From Pardosa pseudoannulata (taxonomy: Eukaryota > Arthropoda > Arachnida > Araneae > Lycosidae), in contig CM063507.1 in the NCBI GenBank assembly GCA_032207245.1, positions 87,937,109-88,001,108 of the forward strand: DNA of 64,000 bases, read 5' to 3'. The notes below the pieces were generated by a model, which had not been told where the DNA came from, ran no database searches, and saw only the letters and a program-made list of their open reading frames with translations. Below are positions 47,968 to 59,450 of the stretch, one piece after another. The position numbers and the translations under genes are program-made. Numbering within the stretch: the stretch's first letter is position 1; each line of letters opens with the position of its first letter.

Positions 47968-48221
47968 CATAGCGCCGTCCCCCAGGAATTCAAAGTCGAC
48001 CTTTGCTTTGGCCCAGTGGTCCTGCGTCTTCCTTGCTGTGGCGAAGAGGTAGCTGGTGACGTATCCCTGCTTGATGCAAGCAAGCGAGGCGGGAGATAGG
48101 CCGTCCACGTAGTACATGAAGCTCAGGCAGCCCCGAGTGGCGCCCCGGGAATCCACGTGTGGGGTAGTGATGCGAGCGAAGTGGTCGCGAGCTTCGTTGC
48201 CAGTCACCGACATCGCGTAAC
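47968..48221 (-). CDS. Internal exon of a MAM-domain-like extracellular protein
   Basis: 254 nt with good splice sites on the minus strand: acceptor ctttctctcag before 48221, donor ATG|GTGAGA after 47968. Frame: two bases of a codon, then YAMSVTGNEARDHFARITTP through GCLSFMYYVDGLSPASL to DHWAKAKVDFEFLGDGAM. The order ARI..P, CLSF-x-Y-x-x-x-G, then W-x-K-A-x-V fits the MAM fold of adhesion and receptor proteins (inference from family pattern). GC content is well above the surroundings. No other exon of this gene was found. Confidence 0.65.
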
Positions 48222-49738
48222 CTGAGAGAAAGGGGACGTATATTTATTACATTATGAAAGGGATATGCAACATCAAAAACTACGGACATTTTTTTTCTTT
48301 CTTCGTCTGTTGACATGTAGAAATTAGAATGCAAAGTTTCAAAATGTCTTTTTACATTATAAGTACGTAAAGTCATTTTTTCATTATAAATTACACATAT
48401 AACATTTTATTCCTTTCAGTCACACCGTATTTATCAAACCATTCAGCTTGACATGGTCTGGAATTTGTATGACTTGGTTTTAATTTTTTAACGGCTGATA
48501 TAGTTCGCCATCACTGATTTAAAGTAAATTATCAAGATATGATAGAAATAAAAATAATCATGTGTCAAAAAGTGAAAGTTGAAAATTCTTAAATAATAAG
48601 GAAAATGAATGACAACATATGTAACAGAATAAAATGGGTTGAAAATATAAGAGTTTAATTACAGAAAGTAAATCATAAACAAATATATGAAGTAGATAAA
48701 AGGAGAGTAATTAAGGTGAGAAAAATACTGTCAAGTTAAAAGAAAGGCATGAAGCTATCTCTTGTCAGGTGTACAGAAATCAAAGTCTTGAATTTCTGTA
48801 ACGGTTTCTTTTGAAAAAGAATTTAATGTACAAAAGCTTTTGGAAATTTTAAAGCACTGATCTTTGAATGTTAGCATTTGTAAATGGCATCTAATAATAT
48901 TTTTTAAATAATATTTTGGTGCCTTTACATATTATCGAAGAATTTTATTTACAGCAAATTCAATAATTTTTAAGTTTTATGGAATGCGGGAAATAAGGTC
49001 TACAAGAGCATCCCTTGTATAAGGCTTTGTAAATTTATAGAAGTTTTAAACTCGTATATATAGGAGCATTATACCGATACCACACAAATAATATGGTTCC
49101 TTTTAAAGGTGGTGAGATCTAATTGCTCTATGGTGCCTGTCTGAGTTGTCAGTGTCTATGGTTTTAAAAACATTAGCAGTTTTCACCGCTTTCACCGTAA
49201 AAACAGTGAATTTTGACATTAGTGATCACAGCTTTATCACGAGTGAAAACTATCACGATCGTGATTTTACGACTATGTAAAGTGTTGTTTATAGTTGCAG
49301 AAGTACGTAAATGTTGTTACTGTATGATTGGAAAATTTACATTTCGTGACTTGGCGTGAAGTACATAATTGCCGTTGTGTTGATTATTGTATTGTTTAGT
49401 AAGGCGTCAAAAATACACGTGGCTTTATTGCCGCTGATAGGAAGGGGATATAAATATTAATTGAAGTTTAAAGGTAAATTTTATTGAAAATTTCTATTAG
49501 GTTGTCAGTATGCTCATCTTATTACTGCAATAGACAGATACATGTGTATGTTTATGAAATTATATTTTTATTATTGTATAATAAATTTGGACTTTGCAGT
49601 GAGGTTTCATTACATTTCTAAATACGAAATTGATTTAAACATAAAAAAAACTTTAAATCGTCTAGTCTGTGATAAATTTTTAAAATCTTAATAGCATATA
49701 AAAATGCATTAGGTATAAGCGTATATACCTTCTCATAG

Positions 49739-49772
<34 letters not shown>

Positions 49773-50385
49773 TGTATATATAAGTTCCTTGTTTATGTTA
49801 GAGATAAATCCCTTATTCTATTACAATAAAATAGAAATATTTCAATTTTTAATTTAACAGTCTTTTGCAATTCATTTGCTGTTCCTATATGTGTGTGCAT
49901 ATATATATTTATATGCACACACACACATTCATATTGTACATAAATTCTTTCATCAAAGCAATCAAATTTCTGATTTCTAACTCTCGTTAAAAATTTCATG
50001 GTTATGATTTAAAATGAACAACAACAATAGGAAAATATATTTTTTCTATTCTTCGCAAGCAAAATGTTTTCTGTAAATGTCCTTACTTTCTACAGATCAC
50101 CTATTATTATAATATATTTTTTTCATGTGTTGAAAATGTCGCACTGTATGAAAAGTATATATTTACGTGTGTATATTACAGAAGCAGATATTTTTGTATA
50201 TTAATAGGAAAGTTTTGTGAATTGTCAAGGATTTTAAAAATGTTCAAATAAAATTTTTATTTAGTAATAAATGTCATCTCATTTTACAGCTTTTTCTAGC
50301 TGTCAAAAATGGTTTTTCAGTATACTATTAACGTAATAATAATGATTAAATCACGTTTTTCTTTGAGATTTTATATTATTTTATG
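48222..50385. other. AT-rich DNA, nothing recognised except microsatellites
   Basis: Possible intron or flank of the MAM-like gene. Short (TA)n/(CA)n runs at about 49739-49768 and 49893-49927. Around 49180-49270 gtgaaaac/gttttcac motifs recur in both orientations. Confidence 0.45.
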
Positions 50386-50393
50386 AATTATAT

Positions 50394-51225
50394 CAGGGTT
50401 GTATCGGTTTCAACTGTCCTGGTCAATATCCATTTTGACCACTGAAATTCACTTTTCGATATATTTAATACTAATCAAAAATAGTTGACTAACATATGAT
50501 AAAGGCAAGTTACATTTGTAAAAAATGTCACAATATAAATAACACCAGCAAAAAACAAATGTAAATAACAAAGATACAAAAAAAAAAAATGTTTTGCTTA
50601 TTTGTTTTTTTTTACATGCTGTTTTATATGTAATTTATGTTGAATTCGAAAAATGGTTACAAGTAACAATTTTTGTAGTTGTCTCTCAATTGAAACAATT
50701 TCGTCATTTATTGTGGATGACTCCAAACTTTGAAAATAATCTTTCTATAGCTGGCACAACAGTTCATGAGATGGATTGTAAAATCAGCCAATTTTAAGTG
50801 AATGCCTTTAACCTCTTTCATGGCTGCCCACCAGACATCAGGTCTGAGTGTATCTTTAACTGTACCCTTTTTTAACTATAACTCAAGTTTTATGTTTTTT
50901 ACTGCAACTGGATTACGTTTTTACAATTGCATGTGTATGGTTCATTTTTGAAATTCAAGCATTCAATTATTATACTGTATAAGCACATTAAATCTCATGA
51001 ATTTGTCAGTGTCCTAGTTTGTTGACCTGCACTACTCTTTTTATTGATATTAAAAGTCACTTCTAATTACAAAAGATATGGTATATTAAAATTAAGATCA
51101 TTTTAAACTATTTTTAACAATTCTGACCACTTCTGACTATTTTTAACCAGTTTTGGATAGTTAAAACCACTTTTATCCAGTGGCCTGGTCAAAATCAGTT
51201 TTGACCTGTCAAAATTACAACACTG
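50394..51225. mobile_element. hAT MITE with perfect 8-bp target duplication
   Basis: 832 bp. Begins cagggttgta, ends tacaacactg. Exact 8-bp duplication aattatat at 50386-50393 and 51226-51233. Subterminal tggtcaaaat/ttttgacc motifs occur at both ends. No transposase. Confidence 0.88.
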
Positions 51226-51233
51226 AATTATAT

Positions 51234-53480
51234 ATTTGTAATTGAGAAAAATAATTATTTCATGCAGAAATAACCAAAAACATACCTGTCAACTTTCACA
51301 AATTATCCTTAAAATTTAATGCTATTTAAACTTAATACTAGTTAAATTATAATAATAACTAGTTTAATTGGTTAGCCTTAGGATTTTAACAGTTTTAACA
51401 AATCGAAATTTTTGAAAAAAGAACTGTGAAATTTTCACTTGGTAATATCTGAAAATTCAAAAATCTATTTCATTTCAGCAGAAATTAACTTAATTGATAG
51501 AAAAAATATTAATATGTTTTAAAATATTAAATTCATCTACGAACTTGCTAATAGTGACTTCATTAGACTGTATGTTATATATTAGTTTTATACATATGAC
51601 TTTTTAAAAATTTAGAACATTGAAAAAATTTCTTTAAAAAAATTAAAACTTAGTAAATCACAATTTGAGAATCTTAACATCATATTTTATTGATTTTGCT
51701 AAATAGATATTAAGTTTGAAATTTGGATTAATTTTGTGTTTTTTCTAGAATCAAATTTAATTGATAAAATGGGCCAATATGTTTTATTACATACAGTAAA
51801 CACATAAATTTTATTAATTACAATTAACTTTTAATTGGATTTTTCTAAGGAGAAATTACTATTGACTTTAATTAATTACAGTTAATTGTGCTACAAAAGA
51901 TAAATTGATTAACCAACCAATGTATTTTTTCATGAAAAGTTTTATTGATGCCAATATATAAAAGTTGGCAAGTATACAAAAACTTTTGCAAAAATAATAC
52001 GTAATAAGAAATATAACCATTGTATAAAAAATATAAGCATTTTTAATGAGATTTTTAAAGTGTATTTAAGCTGAATTTAATAATTTTTTGTTTAAAATTT
52101 CTGGATTAATATTTTATCAATTTTTATTTATCAATACTTTTTATTATCAATTTGCTATTTTATTTCCTTCATTTGTATCTGTTTTTACTTGTATTTCTTT
52201 TCACAAGCTCAGACAGGTGTTGCCGAACTGTCTCATGTACATTTTTAATGCATAAAATATTGTTAATAGAACATTGAAATACACTGACATTAAAAAAGGA
52301 CTTATACTGCATCCGCATATAAATTTCCCTGTTTAGTTTGCTATGAAGTGATGGTAGTACACAAATTATATCATTTGTGATAGCAGTAAGAATTTTTTTG
52401 TCTGTCATAGCACATATCATAACATAGATTTATAGGATTCATTTCACCGAAAGGTTTCTACTTGTTTTTTATGAATATTATTGTAAGTTTTGTAAAATTT
52501 GATAGAAATTTTTGCATGCAATATATGTGAAATTAATAGTTTTTTTTTTTTTTTTTTTAAATAGGCATGAATTCCAACGAGATTAAATGTTTCTTTGTGC
52601 AAATGCTTGATGGTTGTCAGTATTTTGTTACGAAAAAAATTCTACTTTTTTCTTATATAAGTTGAACCAAAAAGATGAGTGCAGTGCTAAATAATATATT
52701 TAAAAAAATTTCACATTGAAATATCACATATAAAAAATAATTTTGTTATTAATAATTAAAATTCGGTCATATGAAATGCGGCGTATTGTGCATCGTTGTC
52801 TAGCTAACTTAAAAAAAATCGGCTCTTTTAGTGAAAAAGCTTTTTTTTAGGGGGGGGGGGTTCAATTTTGTAAGTGATCACAAGGACTCTAGAAAAGCTT
52901 CATTTTCTCAGCCTTTCAAGTAAGGTATAATATCGAATATAAGAACCCACTTAAGGCCCGGGACTAAGAGGGTATGCGGGTAAAGAGAAAGTGTCTGTAA
53001 ACAAATACGAGTGCTGACAACAACTCAACTTGTCGTTGGCAAAACATGGCTTGTTTTCATTGTATCTTATGAGCTTCGATGGGGATCACGTGCACAATAA
53101 AACTAAATTTTATTGAAGGGACGGAGAAGGAAACATCGGAAACTGGTCAAGTTATTCAAAATAGATAATTTTTGGATCATACAAAATTATATATATTTTT
53201 TAAAAATTAAATACTTAACACAGTACTATTAAGTATCATAATCAAAGTCGTTATACTTTGATTATGTTAACAGGCACAATAAACTATTACATACATAAGA
53301 ATATAATAAAAATGTACAAAACCGGATCATTTTAAGGACAAAAAATAATGACATTTATAGGTGCAGTACTTCTCATAAAAACATAGAAAATACATTAGAA
53401 ATGTGAAAAAAAACTTAGTAATAATAAAAAATTCCTAGAGCATAATAATCTCATATAATCTATTACATTACAGTAAGGTT
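51234..53480. other. AT-rich DNA, nothing recognised
   Basis: No supported gene. A G-run (52850-52860) and a T-run (52540-52558) are present. Confidence 0.5.
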
Positions 53481-53486
53481 AACGTT

Positions 53487-53862
53487 TTATGACCATTCTG
53501 AAAATGTTTGTCGTCCATCCTCGAAGAACTCGGAGTCCAGTTTTGCCTTTTCCAAGCTTTCATCCAAAGCATTCAAAATGTAGGTCTTTAGGAAAGCAAT
53601 AATATCCAATATTTTCACCTTTTTTTGAAACCATACGTACCACAGCTTGTTACCATTTTCAGGGAATCGACAATGTTGAAACCCCAATGACAAGCACAAT
53701 CCGTAGGAAATTCAGACGTTTTGCCAACGAGGAAGTGGAACTGCCATTTTTGTTGCACCTGACGTCATGCGCGCATTCTCTATATGCGGAGTTTTTAGCC
53801 GTTCGCTTAGCTTCTGACACCCCATAGAATAATTTGGCATTGCCAGTCTGAGTTTTAGCCAT
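53487..53862 (-). pseudogene. Possible decayed coding sequence
   Basis: Two overlapping minus-strand frames (53487-53699 and 53659-53862) are joined only by a frameshift. The end of the first, LEKAKLDSEFFEDGRQ, resembles WAKAKVDFEFLGDGAM of the MAM-like exon at 47968; over 39 aligned bases I count about two thirds identical. It could be a broken relative of that exon or a chance match. Confidence 0.25.
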
Positions 53863-54173
53863 ACATTCTCGAACCTTTTACTGTCTCGTGTTACCGAAAA
53901 TAACACGGTATTTCAGTTGGAGATTGTCTTACGAACTATCCCGTAGTTTCCAATTTTTCTTTTTGAGTGTATACATTTATTCCGTAGTTTATGTTGTTAC
54001 AGACATATGCATTGTATGTGTTATTTTTTAAATTCCATGCTACCTTGTACAGGAATGAAATGGCTATTACACCTAAATTTAAAGGCATAAATTGTTCAAT
54101 GTATTTCAGATAAAGATTCTGGACTTGTTTGCATTTCACCCATTCTTCTTTTTTTTTATTTTTATACCTGCAG

Positions 54174-54255
54174 GTGTATGTACCGAGAGAGAACCTTCTA
54201 GCAAGGATGATGTCTTCAAGACATTTAATGTGCTGAAGAGCCGATTCAGAGTGAA
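54174..54255 (+). CDS. Possible internal exon, product unknown
   Basis: Acceptor ttttatacctgcag and donor agtgaa|gtgagc bound 82 nt open in one frame: VCTEREPSSKDDVFKTFNVL, then KSRFRV. Its phase does not join the downstream zinc-finger frame through the ag at 54441-54442. It may be a 5' exon of that gene or belong to another. Confidence 0.3.
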
Positions 54256-54376
54256 GTGAGCGTCCATTTTTCTTCCAAAAAATGAATTTATGATAATTTC
54301 ATTGTTGTTTTGATGAACTCTTTACGTGTTAAACATCATTTGTTTGTGCCAAGTTGCGTGTGAAGAAATAGTAACC

Positions 54377-54418
54377 ATGAGCGCTTTATCGGTGTTACCC
54401 ATCACTTGGTGCTTCTGA
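54377..54418 (+). promoter_or_regulatory. Upstream ORF before the zinc-finger gene
   Basis: ATG in the context accATGa opens a 13-codon frame (MSALSVLPITWCF, stop TGA) ending 16 bp before the main start codon and in another frame. If the transcript includes it, it could lower initiation at 54435. Confidence 0.4.
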
Positions 54419-54434
54419 TTATCGCACCCGCCCG

Positions 54435-55493
54435 ATGGCAGTCGGCGGCAATGTCCTCCAATCTGAGGACGAAGTGACGGAAATCGACAGAGAATCTACC
54501 TGTGACGAAGTGACGGAATTCGACGTCAAATCTGCAGGTGACGAAGAGACGAAACTAGACACGGAGTCTGAGGGAGACGAGTCGACTGACTTGGACGAGG
54601 GCAGCATTGTTCCGGACTTCGGGAAGGAGAGGCCCTCATGCGCTGTGTGCAAGCGCCAGTTCCGCAACCTGCACGTGTTGGCGGTACACGTAAGAGTGCA
54701 CACGGAGGAGCGGCCACATGCGTGCAACCACTGCAGCAGGACGTTCCGCCTCGAGAAGAACTTGAAGCAGCACTACCGGGTGCACACCAGAGAAGACGCC
54801 CCGAAGAAGCACGTCGTCGAAAACGAACCTTTTCTGTGCGAGATCTGTCGGCAGGGTTTCTCTGCACCCGACCTGCTGGAGAAGCACTTTTTTCTGTACA
54901 ACTTGGATGCCTGCCCCAAGCAGCTCGCGCGCACTAACAATGAGGATAAGCCTTATGTGTGCGAGGTTTGCGGCGCCAGCTTCGACCGCAAAGGCAAGTT
55001 AGAAAGGCACGTCCCGGTCCATTCGGGCCGGAGATTCAACTGCGGACAATGTCGCAAATACTTCTTCGACGAAGGGGCGCTTGAGAGGCACCTTCGCGCG
55101 CACGACGCCGAGAAGGCGTTCTTTTGCGCGGTGTGCACGAGGGGATTCTCGCGCAAAAGCTGTTTCACCAACCACATGCGCGTCCACACCAAGGAGCGGT
55201 TGTCGTGCGAAGTCTGCCACCGGCAGTTCGACCACCTGTCCAAGCTGAAGGTCCACCAGCTGATTCACGGCGAGGAGAGGCCCTTCGTGTGTGACGTCTG
55301 CCATGCCGCTTTTCGGCAAAAGTGCAGCCTTAGGGCGCACGTCATGATACACCTCACGGACAAGCCCTTCGCCTGCGACCTCTGCCCAAAGACCTTCACC
55401 CGGAGGAGCCACCTCGAAAACCACAAGCGCGTCCATGCCAGAGTAAAAGAAAATCCGATACCCGCGCCGTCCCTCGGTACAATGGATACCTGA
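54435..55493 (+). CDS. C2H2 zinc-finger protein, nine fingers
   Basis: 352 residues, single exon, intact. Residues 11-57 are four acidic repeats of about 12 (EDEVTEIDREST, CDEVTEFDVKSA, GDEETKLDTESE, GDESTDLDEGS). Fingers start at 69, 97, 135, 176, 203, 231, 258, 286 and 314. Eight have the C-x2-C-x12-H-x3-H pattern. Finger 3 ends H151-x8-C160 and is probably degenerate. Several linkers resemble TGEKP (TEERPHA, GEERPFV, LTDKPFA). It is expected to be a nuclear DNA-binding regulator; the orthologue is not recognised. GC and codon use are far above the surrounding AT-rich DNA, but no shadow frame is better. An ATG uORF precedes it. Confidence 0.9.
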   Translation: MAVGGNVLQSEDEVTEIDRESTCDEVTEFDVKSAGDEETKLDTESEGDESTDLDEGSIVPDFGKERPSCAVCKRQFRNLHVLAVHVRVHTEERPHACNHCSRTFRLEKNLKQHYRVHTREDAPKKHVVENEPFLCEICRQGFSAPDLLEKHFFLYNLDACPKQLARTNNEDKPYVCEVCGASFDRKGKLERHVPVHSGRRFNCGQCRKYFFDEGALERHLRAHDAEKAFFCAVCTRGFSRKSCFTNHMRVHTKERLSCEVCHRQFDHLSKLKVHQLIHGEERPFVCDVCHAAFRQKCSLRAHVMIHLTDKPFACDLCPKTFTRRSHLENHKRVHARVKENPIPAPSLGTMDT

Positions 55494-55770
55494 TGGTCCA
55501 AGCAGGTGGTCAAACCTTTTTGCCTACGACCTCCCAAAGGGGCTATCTAAGAGCCTTGTCACAAGCGAGTTCGTATAAAGTGCAATGCCGAACTCTGAAG
55601 AAATACCTTGTGGTCGACTCTCTCCTGCGATCTGTGCCCAAACACTTTCGTTTGTATCTGTTTCAGGAGATCGCCCACGGTTCATCGCCAGATGCACACG
55701 ATTTGACGCCAGGGGAGTACCGTTTCGTTCCAAAGCGTTCTACTCAACCCCTTGTTATATGGCAGTTGTA

Positions 55771-55776
55771 AATAAA
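55771..55776 (+). terminator. Candidate poly(A) signal of the zinc-finger gene
   Basis: AATAAA 278 bp after the stop codon, at the point where GC content falls back to the regional level. Confidence 0.5.
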
Positions 55777-55799
55777 GTAGAAGCAATAAGATAAAACAA

Positions 55800-56640
55800 A
55801 TTTTAGTTTATTTACGAGTAAAATGGCATCCTACTCCTTCAGTATGATCATCATCAAAATTTGTCAAATATTGAGAGTCGTAGAATATCATTGAGATGAC
55901 ATTGATTGTTAATTACTACGATGAAGTGTTCTACTGCCCCACCCAGCAGGATGAAATTTTCTTCATATTAAGATTTCTCTTCACTGTTACACTTTTTGAT
56001 AATGAAGACCCACTTTTGTGGATAATTCCCAAAAAGTTCATCGACGGTCAATGGAAAAGAAATCTGAGGATTATTTCCCTCTCTACAGTCTTTGTGTAAT
56101 CCTTGGTGGCATTCAGGTATATTTTTGTTACGGGCAACGCCGATTTTGATGCACGAGCATCTTTAAGCGGTAGTAACGGCACTGTTCACTTCAACACCAC
56201 TCCCCTATCCCCCGATACAACGATGCCCCTACTTTAATTACAACACTTGTGTACAGGAGAGATATTTGAAATAAAAATTGTAAGTTAATGTAGCACTCGA
56301 GTCATTACTTCATTCAATGACTACAAAACCAGAAAAGCTAAGACGTTTAAGACTCAATATGAACCTGAAAAGGTAGAACACATCCGGAAAGAGTATGAGA
56401 AGATGCTACGTCACCTCTTTATTGGCCGAATAATTTGTAGAATAAAACCACAAAGAAAAAAATCCTTCCTGTAAGACTCGCTGTAGTCATGCGAAATGTA
56501 ACCCACGACTTTATTTATTTCAATTGGGTAGCACTTTGTAAACACGTGCTCACTCCAGATGGCGCTGAGTGCCCACAAACTCTCTTGTAAGTCAACCATA
56601 TGGTTCAATATATCTATTTTTTTGTCATGTGTATGTTATT
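55800..56640. other. Intergenic, nothing recognised
   Basis: No supported gene or repeat between the zinc-finger gene and the mariner MITE. Confidence 0.5.
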
Positions 56641-56656
56641 TCTAAAACGTTACATA

Positions 56657-57234
56657 CGAGGGTTGGAACGTTAATAGTGGCAACTATTTATTTATATGGA
56701 ATACAAAAGTGATTCATGTCCCCGTGTTTTACAGTCCTTCAATAGAGTCGCGCGCTTGTGTATAACCCGTTTCCAACGATGTGGAAGTCTCAGAACACCT
56801 GTAGTGGCGCCTGTTCTGTTGATAGTTCGAATGGACCACTCTATAGCCGCAAGAATCTCTGGAGCAGTTCAGAAAACGAATGTCACGAAGTGGTTCCTTT
56901 ATCTTAGGAAATTAAGACAAAGTCACAAACGGCTTAGACCTGGAAAGTATGTTGGATGGTAACTCCCTAGGTGACACTGTCCTGTTGTACGACCTCTGGT
57001 TCATTGAATTTTTATCCAACATCGTTGTTCTTCTTTTGAAAACACCCTGACAACACTTTACACCACAAGTTAATACAAAAATCAGTTCTTAGCGTCACTC
57101 CGCATGATCGTGACGTAGAAAGAACGAGTCTTTTTTGCTGAGAGGTAAGGTAGGTATGTAGCTCACTATATTCTTTGATTTTGTTACGTAGCGTTTTTAC
57201 AGCAGTGTTGCCACTATTTAAGTTCCAACCCTCG
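56657..57234. mobile_element. mariner-type MITE
   Basis: 578 bp between TA dinucleotides. Ends share cgagggttggaac and aatagtggcaac, with two mismatches over 27 bp. The cgaggg start is typical of mariner ends. The internal + frame 56696-56962 is not recognisable as transposase. Confidence 0.82.
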
Positions 57235-57296
57235 TATATCTTTTGGTTTGCATTTCTACTGTCAGTTATTTTGCTCAAATTAAATCGGGATGTGCT

Positions 57297-57345
57297 GCTT
57301 AAAACCAATTCCGAACGGCTGCGAACATCCTAGTCAGCAGTATAA
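57297..57345 (-). mobile_element. SINE family A fragment
   Basis: Short piece of the body on the minus strand: attccgaacggctgcgaaca. Confidence 0.55.
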
Positions 57346-57489
57346 CTAGCGGGACTCCGAAATCGGAAGGTCAGGTTCTACAAAACTTTAGGCTTAAAGA
57401 GTATTACCATTGTATCGATTGGTTATCAACCGATATCAGTGAATTTCCAACACGCCGTACAGCTCCCTCCTATTGATGAGTTTTGAATT

Positions 57490-57612
57490 ATCTAGAGTCC
57501 GTGGGTTCGAATCTCACTGCTGGCAAGGTTGTTCGTAACCGTTCAGAATGGGCTTTAAGTAGTAAGTCCCGCGTAACGAAAAAGTAGACTGTAGTGTTCC
57601 GCACCAAATCAA
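57490..57612 (+). mobile_element. SINE family A, 5'-truncated copy
   Basis: gtgggttcgaatctcactgc (B box), gttcgtaaccgttcagaatg, aagtagactgtagtgttcc in family order; part of the body is deleted. Confidence 0.8.
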
Positions 57613-57974
57613 ATCTTTTTGCCCTGGCTAGGATTAATCATAATTTTAGCACAACTGAAAGAAGGAGAGGATGCAATTCGTGGATAACATGCACACACAC
57701 ACACGCATTCATAAAAAAGACTCGGAAAATTTATTTTATTCTAAGATTATTTGAATAACAACTTTAGTGCCACCCCTGGCAATGGCTAAGCGCTCTCAAA
57801 GGTCGTAAACCGTTGTTCTTTCCACAGAGAAAGAATTGTATAATTTGTTGGCAACAGAATTCTTTTAGAGTGGTAATCCACACGGCAAAAACGATGACTA
57901 AGTGGGCAAAAGAACAAAGTGTCGGTGTAAATGTTCGGTATCGTGGAAAAATCAGCTTTGTAGAAATAGTTGGT

Positions 57975-58140
57975 TGTTTCGAACGCTACGGTCTACTTCC
58001 TTGCAATACGAGAGCTAATGGAAACGAGGCCTCCTGCTTAGCCGATTTCGAACGTCTACGAACATCCTTTCCACAGTGGGATTCGAGCCCACAAACAACG
58101 GTATTGAACAGCAGCGCCGTACCATTCCGTCATCGGTAGT
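57975..58140 (-). mobile_element. SINE family A, near full-length copy
   Basis: Minus-strand copy: gtgggctcgaatcccactgt as B box, cgttcgaaatcggc and tagaccgtagcgttc in order. The head is diverged at the A box. Confidence 0.8.
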
Positions 58141-58514
58141 TAGGAATGATTATGAACGAAAACAAAAATGAATTCTAGACAGAACTGATTCGATATCCAC
58201 ACCGCTTCCGGCAGCCATGTTTTTTTCTTGGTGATCTTCTCAAAAACCCCATTTTCTTCCCCATTAACACATTATATGCGGGACACGTACCAGTACGTTT
58301 TCTGACGACTGATACTTGAGCGCGGATCACGTACTAGTAAGGGCTAGTTTAACAACGTGGTTTGTTTGTGGGTACAACAATAACGGTATAGACAGGAAAA
58401 CGAAGCCGAATGTTCTTGTCTATTACATAGATTCTGGAAAAATGGAGACAAATAAAAACTAGTTTTTACATTATTAGTTTTATGATTGCTCTTTTCATTT
58501 TTTATAATGTAAAA

Positions 58515-58616
<102 letters not shown>

Positions 58617-59298
58617 CATAATTCGAAAATATTAAAACTATATACTACTATTTCTATTTGATTTTTCATATTTACGATACTATTATAAATTTATCCACTA
58701 AAAATATATCTTTTGTTTACAAAAATCTTATGGTCGTTATTTATATATTTCTGTTTATATATTTGTTTATATATTTCAATATAAAATACGAAAAGTGGGT
58801 TAAAAATGAAATCATTTTCGATCTATTGAGATTTAACTGAATAACTAAATTTACGCGCAAAACGCCCGGTACCATTCCGTTGCGAAATGGACCCGCACAG
58901 AATGTGTTAAGTACTGCCATGTGGCCTCATCAGCACTTCACACTTATTTTTAATCAGGAACGCATCGTCCTTTCATTGCAACCGCTCTGCATAGAATATA
59001 CACATTTACAGCCAATGCCAGCTGTAAATTTGTGAAATCAAGTGACTTTGTTCTCAGGAAAATAAATTTAGCAATTTTGTGAAGCAAGGATGAACCTTGA
59101 ACATTTAAAAGTGCACGTGATGAACTGAAGGAATTTAGTTACTACAGAAGCAGTACTATTTTCCCGAGACTGCTGAAAGATGTGGCCAATGGACAGAAAG
59201 TGAGCATTCATTTCAGCTTTAGTTTTGTGAGATTGGTAATAAGAGATTTGAAAAAAAAATTTCAATTTTACAACTCCTCTTCAACCTCCACTCAAAAT

Positions 59299-59450
59299 AC
59301 GTGTTCTGCAAAGATCGGTCGATTTACTTGAAAAATTGAAATAAAAAATAAGTATCTAACGTGTTCTGCAAAGATCGGTCGATTTAATTAAAAATTGGAA
59401 AAAGAATTTACCAAGTATCTAACGAGTTCTATTAAGATCGCTCTATTTAC
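59299..59450. repeat. Three-copy tandem repeat of about 60 bp
   Basis: gtgttctgcaaagatcggtc starts at 59301 and 59361; a third, diverged unit (gagttctattaagatcgctc) starts at 59424. Spacing 60 then 63 bp. Confidence 0.85.

Noticed and set aside
54638..55537. Several long frames on both strands over the zinc-finger gene
   Set aside because: Shadows of the real frame produced by its high GC content.
56696..56962. 88-codon frame as a gene
   Set aside because: Lies wholly inside the mariner MITE between its inverted ends and is not recognisable.
57813..58139. 108-codon frame
   Set aside because: Second half is an antisense SINE copy; no conserved domain in the rest.
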